Assembly: GCF_014202575.1 (NCBI RefSeq)
Contig: NZ_JACHHB010000009.1
Span: forward strand, 90,394 to 154,393
DNA from: Texcoconibacillus texcoconensis
GTDB lineage: Bacteria > Bacillota > Bacilli > Bacillales > Salisediminibacteriaceae
Reading direction: 5' to 3'
DNA length: 64,000 nt
Shown here piece after piece: positions 9,343-17,140 of the stretch (positions are counted from its first letter, which is position 1; every line of letters starts with the position of its first letter). The notes under the pieces are model-generated. The model ran no database searches. It was not told the origin of the DNA and saw only the letters and a program-made list of their open reading frames with translations. The position numbers and the translations under genes are program-made.

Positions 9343-9372
9343 AAAAAAGCAAGCCCTCCATTTTTGGCTTGC
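9343..9372 (-). terminator. terminator of sda
   Basis: On the minus strand GCAAGCC and GGCTTGC form a stem followed by TTTTTTATC. It lies directly after the sda stop codon. Confidence 0.85.
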
Positions 9373-9377
9373 TCTAC

Positions 9378-9545
9378 TTAGGACTTATTGTTATCGGCAG
9401 TGGCAACCTTCTTCGCTTCATCGAAAATAATGCCTCTGCGATCTAATTCTTCCTTTAATATTTGAAGAAACTCACCATCAAGTTGTGAACGAACAGCATG
9501 CTCATAAGCTTCGACTAATAACTCATCCTTTAACTTTGTATACAT
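9378..9545 (-). CDS. sda: sporulation inhibitor Sda
   Basis: A short frame of 55 codons starting at ATG 9545 behind AAAGGGTG. The product (MYTKLKDELLVEAYEHAVRS, then QLDGEFLQILKEELDRRGI) matches Sda, the small helical-hairpin protein that binds sporulation kinase KinA and blocks its autophosphorylation when DNA replication is perturbed. B. subtilis Sda is 46-52 residues with the same LSDELLIESY...EIKRR pattern. A sigma-A promoter lies at 9584-9612 and a terminator follows. No convincing DnaA box was seen upstream, unlike the B. subtilis sda promoter. Confidence 0.88.
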   Translation of the reverse strand: MYTKLKDELLVEAYEHAVRSQLDGEFLQILKEELDRRGIIFDEAKKVATADNNKS

Positions 9546-9583
9546 TTGTAACACCCTTTATGCTTATTTCGTTAACAAATTTT

Positions 9584-9612
9584 ATTCTATATTTAGTTTT
9601 CCGAAATTTCAA
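9584..9612 (-). promoter_or_regulatory. sigma-A promoter of sda
   Basis: On the minus strand TTGAAA (9612-9607), a 17-base spacer and TAGAAT (9589-9584), about 40 bases before the sda start codon. Confidence 0.65.
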
Positions 9613-9662
9613 TCCTTTAGAACTGAAAATTCTGATAACAATATGAACAAAATGTCATAATA

Positions 9663-9707
9663 AGGAATCTGCATTTTAACAAAATAGACATTTAAAACCA
9701 GATTCCT
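9663..9707. repeat. 9-bp inverted repeat
   Basis: AGGAATCTG at 9663-9671 and CAGATTCCT at 9699-9707 are perfectly complementary around a 27-base AT-rich loop. Role unknown; it lies between sda and wrbA. Confidence 0.4.
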
Positions 9708-9744
9708 AACCTCCTTAAAGTTAAAGCATCTTTAATTAAGAAAA

Positions 9745-9766
9745 GACAGGGAGATTCCCTGCCTTT
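9745..9766 (-). terminator. terminator of wrbA
   Basis: On the minus strand GGCAGGGAATCTCCCTGTC folds into a compact hairpin followed by TTTTCTT, downstream of the wrbA stop. Confidence 0.7.
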
Positions 9767-9817
9767 TGTCTAACCTTCAGTTTTTCCAAGTATGTTTACC
9801 ACACATTGATAACAATA

Positions 9818-10429
9818 TTATTGCTGACCATTTTTAACCCATTCAGCGACTTGTACTGTTCGTTTTGCTTGGTGTTTGACAGCAGCTTCAACATCTTCTT
9901 GCATTTTGCCGTCTTGGTCTACGGTTACACTCGTACCATAAGGATTTCCGCCACCCGCGAAAATCGATTCATCAGTGTAACCAGGTGTTGCGACAAGTGC
10001 CCCCCAATGAAACATTGACGTGTAAAGTGATAAGAGCGTTTGCTCTTGGCCACCATGTGCGTTTTGTGCAGATGTCATCGCACTCACGACTTTATTGACT
10101 AGTTTTCCTTCCATCCATAGTCCACCAGCAGTATCAAAGAATTGCTTCATTTGCGCTGGTACATTACCAAAACGAGTCGGTGTACTAAAAATGATCGCAT
10201 CCGCCCACTCTAGATCATCTAATGTTGCCTCTGGGACATCCTTCGTCTCTTCTAAATGTGCTTTCCACGCTGGATTTGATTCAACCGCTTCTTTTGGGGC
10301 GGTCTCGGGTACTCGCAATACTTTCACATCAGCACCTGTCGTTTTTGCACCTTCTTCAGCCCACTTTGCTAACTTATAGTTTGATCCTGTTGAACTGTAA
10401 TACATGATTGCTAGTTTTACGTTTGACAT
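9818..10429 (-). CDS. wrbA: WrbA-type NAD(P)H:quinone oxidoreductase
   Basis: Flavodoxin-fold FMN enzyme that reduces quinones by two electrons, avoiding semiquinone stress. The 203-residue protein has the FMN phosphate loop YYSSTGSNYKLA, the STPTRFGN segment and the GGNPYGTS loop typical of WrbA. AAAAGGAGAGATC precedes the ATG at 10429. About 170 bases of leader separate it from palindromic sites (10613-10645) that resemble the operator in front of the neighbouring MarR-type regulator, so the two genes probably form a quinone or electrophile response module. Confidence 0.92.
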   Translation of the reverse strand: MSNVKLAIMYYSSTGSNYKLAKWAEEGAKTTGADVKVLRVPETAPKEAVESNPAWKAHLEETKDVPEATLDDLEWADAIIFSTPTRFGNVPAQMKQFFDTAGGLWMEGKLVNKVVSAMTSAQNAHGGQEQTLLSLYTSMFHWGALVATPGYTDESIFAGGGNPYGTSVTVDQDGKMQEDVEAAVKHQAKRTVQVAEWVKNGQQ

Positions 10430-10612
10430 ATGATCTCTCCTTTTCTGATGAACCTTCACCAAATAATTTTTGTGAAAACCCCATTGTCTCACTACCTGTT
10501 TTTACTGACATTTGAGCTTATTTATCATTGAAAGCCCTCTCATTAATGAAGGGAATCAGCTCTATACCTTAATGATGGTCGCTGAATGTTCTCACCTCCT
10601 CAAAAGATAACA

Positions 10613-10645
10613 TATCTTGAAATGATATATCTTTACTTCGAGATA
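10613..10645. promoter_or_regulatory. two MhqR-like operator copies upstream of wrbA
   Basis: TATCTTTACTTCGAGATA (10628-10645) agrees at 15 of 18 positions with the perfect palindrome core in front of the MarR gene. The overlapping TATCTTGAAATGATATAT (10613-10630) keeps the left half exactly. Probable repressor binding sites over the wrbA promoter. Confidence 0.65.
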
Positions 10646-10659
10646 TTTAGGCGGAATTT

Positions 10660-10702
10660 GTTCAAAAAGTAAGCGGAAAAACTCCCGTCTTACTTTTTGA
10701 AC
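10660..10702 (-). terminator. 14-bp stem hairpin downstream of the MarR gene
   Basis: GTTCAAAAAGTAAG (10660-10673) is exactly complementary to CTTACTTTTTGAAC (10689-10702). It lies between the mhqR stop and the wrbA operator. The T run is inside the arm rather than after it. Confidence 0.5.
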
Positions 10703-10729
10703 TGTTACTTAGAGAGAATCGATCAAATA

Positions 10730-11176
10730 TTATAATTGCTTTGCATGAAACCCTAATTTCTTCAACTTTTCGATCATCACTTCTTTTTCCTCGGGCCCAA
10801 GACCCCCAAAGATCTGTTGAATTCCTTCACTATGTTTAGGGAAGATATGCGCCATTAAATGACTACCTTCTTCAGTGATCATTGCATACGTTACGCGACG
10901 GTCTTTCGGACAAGCTTTTCTATGTAAATAACCTTTTTTTTCGAGCTTATCAACAACATACGTAATACTCCCACTCGCTAGTAGAACTTTTTTTCCGATT
11001 TGTTGGATCGGTTGCTCCCCCTTATGATACAGCAATTCCAAGACAGCAAACTCTGTCGGGTTTAAACCATGGCTTTTAATATCCTCTTCAACCTGATCTG
11101 TGATCGCTCTTGTGGCTCTCGATAAAACGACAAATAATTTTAACGATAAATCTTGATCAACATATTGATTTTTCAT
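10730..11176 (-). CDS. mhqR: MarR-family repressor, MhqR-like
   Basis: A 148-residue winged-helix regulator. LNPTEFAVLELLYHKGEQPIQQIGKKVLLASGSITYVVDKLEKKGYLHR and CPKDRRVTYAMITEEG follow the MarR DNA-binding domain and wing, closest in memory to B. subtilis MhqR (YkvE), which senses quinones and represses quinone-detoxifying enzymes. A 26-bp perfect palindrome sits 19 bases before the start codon (autoregulation), and related sites precede wrbA. The call MhqR rests on this operator similarity as well as on the protein, and OhrR-type peroxide sensing is less likely because the N-terminal reactive Cys is absent. Confidence 0.75.
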   Translation of the reverse strand: MKNQYVDQDLSLKLFVVLSRATRAITDQVEEDIKSHGLNPTEFAVLELLYHKGEQPIQQIGKKVLLASGSITYVVDKLEKKGYLHRKACPKDRRVTYAMITEEGSHLMAHIFPKHSEGIQQIFGGLGPEEKEVMIEKLKKLGFHAKQL

Positions 11177-11194
11177 TTGTTACCAAATCCCCAT

Positions 11195-11220
11195 CATTTA
11201 TCTTGAATTCAAGATAAATG
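11195..11220. promoter_or_regulatory. perfect 26-bp palindromic operator of the MarR gene
   Basis: The 26 bases centred on GAATTC are a perfect palindrome with core TATCTTGAATTCAAGATA. The core resembles the reported MhqR operator (TATCT-N8-AGATA type). Confidence 0.85.
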
Positions 11221-11273
11221 TACATGAAACGATTTCCAATGTCAACACTTCACTATCATTTTCATCCCTTTGA

Positions 11274-13079
11274 TTACAACATAACATTTACGAACATATT
11301 ACCAAAACGAGCGACAATACCACCGATTAAGAATGCCGTCAAGATCGTAACCACTAAAATGCCCAGAGCCACTTTCCAATTAAACTCCCTTGTGATCGTC
11401 GCAACAATGGCAATACAAGGTACATAAAAAAGTGAAATCACTGCCCCCGTAAATAATTGGACCAATGTTAAATCCATTTCAATCATAGGCACGACAGTTA
11501 ATTCTCTTCGAAAAACACCTAACAACAAAGGTGTTGAAGCTTCAACAGGAAGTTGCAACCACTGAGTCACTAACGGACGCATAAATGAACTGATGTAGTT
11601 CATCACCCCTGTTTCATAAACAACCGAAGCAATCGCAATGATTTTCATCATTGGCACCGCCCCATCTACAATGTACTCTTTCATCCGAATGAAAACTTTC
11701 CTAAAAATAATATCTTTTTTCGGCGGTAAAAGATCTGGAATTTCAACAATTGTCGATGGAAATGCTCCTGGTATGAACTTAGCTAGCAACATCCCGGCTC
11801 CAACTAACACTAAGAGACTTATGGCAAAAACAGCAACTAAAACGAATAAACTTCGCTCTCCCAAGAGAAAAATCAGTGCACCAGATTGTGCTACACACGG
11901 AATTGCTAAGCTGATTAATGAAGTAACAATCAGCCTTTCTTTATAAGAACTTAAAGACCGTGAAGCCATAATTGCAGGAACACCACAACCATACCCTAGT
12001 AGAAATGGAATAATACTTGAGCCAGGTAACCCCATTTTATTAAAAATACCATCAAGTAAAACAGCTAACCTTGGTAAATATCCGCTATCTTCCATAATTG
12101 TAAATGCAATATAAAAAGATATAACATAAGGAAAAACAAGCGTAAACGGCCATTCAAGACCTTTAACTAATAATCCATATTCACCTATGAGAACTTGAAG
12201 AAACAGACCTTCAGGAATAATTTGTTCAGCTATAAAAACAAGAGCCGGAATCAATATTTCACGAAAAAGAGGAAGGAGTATATATTGACGCAACCCCATC
12301 CCTACTCCTACGACAAAAGCAAATACCAGTCCAAGGATTAATAAGCAAAGCGGAATTCCTGGCCATGGCTTAATCATTTTATCGCCCAGTGTTTCTTTTT
12401 GCTGAACCGAAGATTCTCGTTTTGACTTTATTTCAGATGTTATCTTCTCTACCCTATGCCATGCCTCTTCCTCTGTTATCTTGCCGCCCCCTAAACAGTC
12501 ATGCCCTAGAGGTTCTTGTTCAACTGTCGTACGAAGTTGTTCCTTTACTCGTTCTAGTCCCTCCTTCTCTACTGCAACAGAAGGAATAACCGGGATTTTT
12601 ATTTTGTCCATTAACTTGTTGACATCAATACTTTCGCCTTTCTTTTCTAGTAAATCGATTCGATTCAAAAGCGCGATGACAGGTATTTGATGTGCTTGTA
12701 TTTGATTCAATAAAAAAAGACTTCTTTCTAAATTTTGCGCATCAAGTACGACAATAATTGCTTTTGGTACTTGAGCTACATTCACCTCAGTTTTTGATTG
12801 TTGTTTACTATGACAGCCATTTGAATGACTTATACTCCCACGTCCATATAATAAATCAACCGCTATCTGTTCAGCTTCATTGGTTGCTTCTAACGTATAT
12901 GTACCAGGAACATCAATAAGTTGATATTCCTGTCCTCCAACCATAATATCCCCTACGGTATACTCCACGGTCGTACCAACATAATTAGCACAATCACTAT
13001 TTTTTCCTGTTAAGTAATTGAAAATCACACTTTTCCCTACATTGGGTGGACCTATTAATAAGATGGTTTGCTTTGACAT
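11274..13079 (-). CDS. feoB: ferrous iron transporter FeoB
   Basis: A membrane GTPase of 601 residues for Fe(II) uptake, somewhat shorter than most FeoB. The N-terminal G domain has GPPNVGKS (10-17), DVPGTY and ALLNRIDL. It carries a short unusual insert rich in Ser, His, Cys and Lys (HSNGCHSKQQSK) near residue 85. Two gate domains with multiple transmembrane helices follow, including PFLLGYGCGVPAIMASR and RRELTVVPM. The ATG at 13079 follows GGAGG with ten-base spacing, 16 bases after the feoA stop. It is the last gene of the Fur-box operon. Confidence 0.92.
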   Translation of the reverse strand: MSKQTILLIGPPNVGKSVIFNYLTGKNSDCANYVGTTVEYTVGDIMVGGQEYQLIDVPGTYTLEATNEAEQIAVDLLYGRGSISHSNGCHSKQQSKTEVNVAQVPKAIIVVLDAQNLERSLFLLNQIQAHQIPVIALLNRIDLLEKKGESIDVNKLMDKIKIPVIPSVAVEKEGLERVKEQLRTTVEQEPLGHDCLGGGKITEEEAWHRVEKITSEIKSKRESSVQQKETLGDKMIKPWPGIPLCLLILGLVFAFVVGVGMGLRQYILLPLFREILIPALVFIAEQIIPEGLFLQVLIGEYGLLVKGLEWPFTLVFPYVISFYIAFTIMEDSGYLPRLAVLLDGIFNKMGLPGSSIIPFLLGYGCGVPAIMASRSLSSYKERLIVTSLISLAIPCVAQSGALIFLLGERSLFVLVAVFAISLLVLVGAGMLLAKFIPGAFPSTIVEIPDLLPPKKDIIFRKVFIRMKEYIVDGAVPMMKIIAIASVVYETGVMNYISSFMRPLVTQWLQLPVEASTPLLLGVFRRELTVVPMIEMDLTLVQLFTGAVISLFYVPCIAIVATITREFNWKVALGILVVTILTAFLIGGIVARFGNMFVNVML

Positions 13080-13095
13080 CTTTATAAAACCTCCG

Positions 13096-13380
13096 TCATT
13101 TTGTACAGCCATTCACCATAATGTTTATTTTTTTTGCTGTCTTTCTATCAATTGCGACGCAATGACCTGAAATCTCACAAACAATCGGTCCGTTACACAC
13201 CCCGAGCGCTCTAATTGTAATCGTTTTCCCTTCACGAAATCCAAAACTTTTCAGTAGAGGATCCGTTACATTATGGCAAATAACGCAAGGGGTACCTAGT
13301 GACGCTTCCTCCAGTGTTATTCCTTGATTTAGATGGTCTCGTTTATGTTCACCTTTCAACTTTTTAAACATCCATACCAT
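13096..13380 (-). CDS. feoA: FeoA-domain protein with six cysteines
   Basis: A 94-residue SH3-like FeoA domain (TLEEASLGTPCVICHNVTD, LKSFGFREGKTITIRALGVCNG, HCVAIDRKTAKKINI). FeoA assists FeoB. It has six Cys (32, 35, 62, 68, 74, 92), including a CxxC, where typical FeoA has none or few, which suggests metal or Fe-S binding. The ATG at 13380, eight bases after GGGAG, overlaps the 3' end of the upstream flippase-like gene by 17 bases, so translation is probably coupled. Confidence 0.88.
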   Translation of the reverse strand: MVWMFKKLKGEHKRDHLNQGITLEEASLGTPCVICHNVTDPLLKSFGFREGKTITIRALGVCNGPIVCEISGHCVAIDRKTAKKINIMVNGCTK

Positions 13381-14389
13381 ATTCGATCTCCCTCTCCCGC
13401 CTTTTAATATCATGATTCATAATAAATTGCAGAACTGTAACACCTGAAATCATAAGTGGAATCCAAAAAGTGAATACTCTCGTCATCAAAGCAATCGTCA
13501 ATGCATCACCATAAGTGACACCACCCACAGACAGAATGAATGCCATTGTCATTTCAAAACTACCTAGTCCTCCTGGCGACAATGGAATCATGCTAACAAG
13601 GTACGCCATATATGTCGCAATCAAGATGATACTGATAGACATATCGAATCCAAGCATGACTGACACGAGATAAACTTTCAGCGGATAAGCCATCCAAATG
13701 AACATAGAAACACTTAAAATCAAATTTCGGTATTGGGTATATTTCATAATGTGAAGGGTTTTTGCCGAAAATTGCGTCACAAATTGTATGATTTTTTCTA
13801 TCCATTGATAAACATTCGGAAATCTACGCGGTAACTTCTTTCCAAAAATAATTGATGATTCGTTATTAACTGGGTACCGCTCTGCCCATTTCAATAGTTG
13901 ATAAAAGGTAAATAATATGATGACGAAACAAGCAAATACTCCATAGATTATCATCGGTAGTTCTAAAAAAATGAGTGACATGATAACGGTACCAGAAATA
14001 ATAAGCAAAAAAGCCAGCGTGGAAACGAGTTTGTTTGCTACGGTTAATGCAGAAACGTCTTGATAACCTAGACCCGTCTTTTTTCTTAATAAATATATTT
14101 TGACCCCTTCTCCTCCGACTTTCACCGACGGGGTTATGCTTTCTACGAATTGTCCTGTAAGGTTTATCCTAAACACATCGTAAAGTTTGATATGTACATG
14201 TTCATTGACAATAAATAAGTACCATACAAATGAAGAAAGAAATAACGTCAGTAATTGAAATAATAGCATGACGGCACCATCGGTAAGACTCATTTGACTC
14301 GCCGTCGACATCACTTCATCCCAACCAGTTTTAATCACTGTAAAAACAATTAGTAAAACACCGATGGCTAAAGGGATTCTTTTATTCAA
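13364..14389 (-). CDS. UPF0104 / lysylphosphatidylglycerol synthase-type flippase-like membrane protein
   Basis: A 341-residue polytopic membrane protein with seven to eight hydrophobic helices. NLTGQFVESITPSVKVGGEGVKIYLLRKKTGLGYQDVSALTVANK and SMIPLSPGGLGSFEMTMAFIL match the flippase-like domain shared by MprF N-termini, AglD and YbhN. The aminoacyl-transferase half of MprF is absent. It overlaps the upstream SAM-enzyme gene by four bases and the downstream feoA by 17, so it belongs to the iron operon. A role in moving a small molecule or lipid across the membrane is inference only. Confidence 0.8.
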   Translation of the reverse strand: MNKRIPLAIGVLLIVFTVIKTGWDEVMSTASQMSLTDGAVMLLFQLLTLFLSSFVWYLFIVNEHVHIKLYDVFRINLTGQFVESITPSVKVGGEGVKIYLLRKKTGLGYQDVSALTVANKLVSTLAFLLIISGTVIMSLIFLELPMIIYGVFACFVIILFTFYQLLKWAERYPVNNESSIIFGKKLPRRFPNVYQWIEKIIQFVTQFSAKTLHIMKYTQYRNLILSVSMFIWMAYPLKVYLVSVMLGFDMSISIILIATYMAYLVSMIPLSPGGLGSFEMTMAFILSVGGVTYGDALTIALMTRVFTFWIPLMISGVTVLQFIMNHDIKRREREIEYGMDV

Positions 14390-14949
14390 GCACTTCCCTC
14401 CTTTTTTTCAACACCTCTAAATAAAAATGATTCTTTAAAAGCTTTCATTGGATGTACCGCTTTAGAAGTTGGTATCAATGAATCTGGCAAACTTCCATAA
14501 ACAGATTCAAACTTTTCCCGCGGCTGACGAAAAACCACGCGACACCCTTCTCCACCTTGCTCCATTAAACGCTTATAAATGCGTTCCTTAGCCCCTGCTT
14601 GCAACGCAACAATTGCTACTTCAAAATCCATCCCTAAGTCTTCTTCACCATCTCCGTGGATAATTTGCACTCGGTCGTCTACACCAAATTTTTTCGTTAT
14701 CTCTTTCGCATTTTTAACTGCTTCTACATCTCGGTCTATGCCTATCACTTTCGCATTTGTCATTTGTGCAATATGTATAGATGTAAATGGAAGTGAACCA
14801 CAACCAATATTTAAAACAACATCCCCTTCTTGAATATTTGCCAATGCTATTTCTTGTTCGATGACGTGTTTGTATGCACGACAATAAATGGTATATCCTG
14901 GTTTAAACCCACACGTCATTTTCTCAATATTTGCAAAGAGTTTCTTCAA
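14386..14949 (-). CDS. SAM-dependent enzyme with nicotianamine-synthase-like signature
   Basis: A 187-residue Rossmann-fold SAM protein. NIGCGSLPFTSIHIAQMTNA (motif at 47-58) resembles the GSGPLPLTSI motif of nicotianamine synthases and bacterial opine-metallophore enzymes such as CntL, followed by GIDRDVEAVKNA, GDGEEDLGMDFEVAIVAL, a VVFRQ strand and a late HP pair (SKAVHPMKAF). It lacks the helical N-terminal domain of full-length NAS. TTG start at 14949, nine bases after AAAGGAG. First gene of a Fur-box operon ending in feoAB. An ordinary methyltransferase remains possible. Confidence 0.7.
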   Translation of the reverse strand: MKKLFANIEKMTCGFKPGYTIYCRAYKHVIEQEIALANIQEGDVVLNIGCGSLPFTSIHIAQMTNAKVIGIDRDVEAVKNAKEITKKFGVDDRVQIIHGDGEEDLGMDFEVAIVALQAGAKERIYKRLMEQGGEGCRVVFRQPREKFESVYGSLPDSLIPTSKAVHPMKAFKESFLFRGVEKKEGSA

Positions 14950-14978
14950 ATGTCACATCTCCTTTGGCGTTCCGCGTT

Positions 14979-14997
14979 GATAATGAATATCATTACC
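14979..14997. promoter_or_regulatory. Fur box of the feoAB operon
   Basis: GATAATGAATATCATTACC matches 16 of 19 positions of the Fur consensus GATAATGATAATCATTATC. It lies 30 bases before the TTG start, just after a possible promoter (TTGAAT about 15029-15024 and TATAAA or TAAACT on the minus strand). Confidence 0.82.
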
Positions 14998-15085
14998 ACA
15001 AGTTTATATAGATAGATTGGTATATTCAACCTGGAAAATCCAAATATTTCAACAATCTTGTGAATGATTACACCTTTTATAAACG

Positions 15086-15115
15086 AAAACACGCCTTGCT
15101 TGATTGCAAGACGTG
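15086..15115 (-). terminator. terminator of the TraB-family gene
   Basis: On the minus strand CACGTCTTGC and GCAAGGCGTG pair (one G-U) and are followed by TTTTCG. Confidence 0.75.
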
Positions 15116-15129
15116 CGATAACAAAACAA

Positions 15130-16296
15130 CTATAGATTTTGGAAAAACACTCGGATCACATCCGCACCACCGATCATCGTTCCCAATGCACTAAATATGT
15201 TCGTTAGGACAACGATGAGCAAAATTCGCGTCGCTTTATTCCCCCAAAACCCTTTGACGGTGTACACATCATCAGAAAGGTTTTCAAAGTCTTCGACACT
15301 CGGCCTTTTCATATAAGCTTGGACAAAACCAGAAAACCACCCCGCTGCCATAAGTGGGTTTAAAGAACTTAGTGGCGCGACTGCAAAAGCTGTTAAAATC
15401 GCCAATGGATGCCCAAAGGCAATAGCCGCTCCAACGGCAGAAAAGGACCCGTTCCAAAGCGTCCAACTGATTATTTGATGGATACCTGCGTCTGGATTTG
15501 ACCAAAATGTATAAGCAATAATTGAAATGATCAAAAGCGGAATCGCCCATGCAATCATTTTCGGGACGTTTGATTTTGGTGGTTTTTCATTTAACTTCTG
15601 TAAATCTTGTTTTTCATGGATTTCTTTCTTTATACCAGGAACATGAGCTGCACCTAACACAGCGACAATTTTTTGTCCTGGTGCTGTTTTAATTTTTTCT
15701 GCTAAATATTGATCACGTTCATCGATTAACGGCTCTTTCATTTTCGGCGCATTTTCGGTAAATTCTTCAAGCATCGAATCGAGCATATCCTGTGACTTCA
15801 TTTTTTCAAGTTCCTCTTCAGAAATGCTCTCTTTATTGAAGATACTTGCAGATAACTCGACTAACAGTTTCATCTTTCCCCAAAAACCAATCCGTCCCCA
15901 AATTCGAGAGAATGTAATTTGGATATTTCGATCAGCTAGGACAAGATCGGCACCTATTTCATCTGCTGACTCGATCCCTTGAATCATTTCCTGACCAGGC
16001 TGAATACCAAACTGCTTAGCCATTCTTTTTTGAAAAGAAGAGATGACAAGGTTCATTAAAAGAAGCGTCGCCTTCTTTTCTTTAACAACTTTAAAAATAT
16101 CCATTTCTTTCCATTGGTCTCTATTCATAATTGATTGATAGCGCTGTTCATCTAACTCTACACAAACAGTATCTGGATTCTCTTCAGCAATCACTTCTTT
16201 AACTTGTTCGGCACTCTGCTTAGATACGTGCGCCGTACCAATCAAAATGTATTCTTTATCTTCTATCTGAATTCTTGTGATATTCTCTTCAGTCAT
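15130..16296 (-). CDS. TraB/PrgY (TIKI-like) family membrane protein
   Basis: A 388-residue protein. The N-terminal domain has the TraB motifs GTAHVSKQS and LGAAHVPGIKKEI, the two conserved GxxH elements of the TIKI/ChaN-like fold, thought to be metal-dependent proteases; PrgY reduces pheromone activity in enterococci. The C-terminal third has about four membrane helices (from residue ~260). The ATG at 16296 follows AAAGGAAGG by six bases. In Bacillus the substrate is unknown. It is transcribed alone. Confidence 0.85.
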   Translation of the reverse strand: MTEENITRIQIEDKEYILIGTAHVSKQSAEQVKEVIAEENPDTVCVELDEQRYQSIMNRDQWKEMDIFKVVKEKKATLLLMNLVISSFQKRMAKQFGIQPGQEMIQGIESADEIGADLVLADRNIQITFSRIWGRIGFWGKMKLLVELSASIFNKESISEEELEKMKSQDMLDSMLEEFTENAPKMKEPLIDERDQYLAEKIKTAPGQKIVAVLGAAHVPGIKKEIHEKQDLQKLNEKPPKSNVPKMIAWAIPLLIISIIAYTFWSNPDAGIHQIISWTLWNGSFSAVGAAIAFGHPLAILTAFAVAPLSSLNPLMAAGWFSGFVQAYMKRPSVEDFENLSDDVYTVKGFWGNKATRILLIVVLTNIFSALGTMIGGADVIRVFFQNL

Positions 16297-16411
16297 TTCC
16301 GACCTTCCTTTAACGTATTCCTGATTCAATAAGCTCATAAAAATTATTATAGCACGTTTATTGATACCACCGGAAATGAAAATCGTGTTTTTTTTGTATA
16401 GCTTTAGCAGA

Positions 16412-16451
16412 GTAAAGGGTAGGTGCTACCGAAGTAGCACCTACCCTTTAC
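16412..16451 (-). repeat. 18-bp hairpin with UUCG tetraloop
   Basis: Perfect stem from GTAAAGGGTAGGTGCTAC to its complement. On the minus strand the loop is C(UUCG)G, an extra-stable tetraloop, so it forms in the mRNA of the adjacent 16478-16774 gene. No T run follows. Confidence 0.7.
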
Positions 16452-16477
16452 TCCATAAAAGCATCACACTTCTTTCG

Positions 16478-16774
16478 TTAGGAAGGTTCCGTACGTTGTG
16501 CCGCATCAACCATCAGTAAGATACCTGTCACAATATGCATCACCATTCCTACAAACGGAATCCAAGCGACGCAAGATGTGACGATCCCTAAAATCGAACC
16601 GTGTTTATGAACACCGTCCCGACTCGATAAAATGAGTGTAACAATATGAAGGGCAAGCATAAACAATAAAGGCAACCAGTACATTCCGATCACGATCGTA
16701 GCTCCTAAAATAGGAATTCCAAGAAGGATTTCAAATGACCCTGTAATCCATTTCATCATTCTTGATGTCGGCAT
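16478..16774 (-). CDS. small membrane protein
   Basis: About 98 residues with three hydrophobic helices (ILLGIPILGATIVIGMYWL, LLFMLALHIVTLIL, VGMVMHIVTGILLMV) and a soluble SRDGVHKHG loop. I do not recognise the family with certainty; it resembles short DUF4064/YtzF-like Bacillus membrane proteins. AGGAG nine bases before the ATG at 16774 makes it the best start; a TTG at 16783 abuts the ribosome site. The gene follows the PH-domain gene with a 12-base gap, so the two are probably co-transcribed. Confidence 0.7.
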   Translation of the reverse strand: MPTSRMMKWITGSFEILLGIPILGATIVIGMYWLPLLFMLALHIVTLILSSRDGVHKHGSILGIVTSCVAWIPFVGMVMHIVTGILLMVDAAQRTEPS

Positions 16775-16786
16775 GCTATTCAACTC

Positions 16787-17140
16787 CTATTCACAAATCC
16801 GCCTTGATAAGTCGCGGTAAAACTCCATCACATCAGTCCCTTTCATAAAATTCAATGAATGCGTCTCTTTCTTTGTCGATATCTCGATATTATTCGAAAA
16901 AGAAAGCGTACCCGTTTTCTCAATCGCGATCTCCTCAATTTTACTATATGGAATACTGACGACGACCTTTTTAGATTTTGACAAAATCGAACGATCAACA
17001 AAGATAACACGGTGGCTCGTAAAAGTGACAAAATCAACCATTAATCCGTAGGTGCTTTCAATTTTTTCACCTTCAAATAAAAATTCCTCAGCCTTCTCTA
17101 GATGCTTCTTCTTATTATCGCCTTTACTAAAAACGGACAT
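16787..17140 (-). CDS. bacterial PH-domain protein
   Basis: A 117-residue soluble protein made of one bacterial pleckstrin-homology domain: GEKIESTYGLMVDFVTFTSHRVIFVDRSIL, then VSIPYSKIEEIAIEKTG, NNIEISTKKE and a C-terminal helix. It is similar to the N-terminal PH domain of B. subtilis YvbH. No catalytic residues are expected; members probably scaffold at membranes or stress complexes. It is followed directly by a small membrane protein, a likely partner. Confidence 0.78.
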   Translation of the reverse strand: MSVFSKGDNKKKHLEKAEEFLFEGEKIESTYGLMVDFVTFTSHRVIFVDRSILSKSKKVVVSIPYSKIEEIAIEKTGTLSFSNNIEISTKKETHSLNFMKGTDVMEFYRDLSRRICE

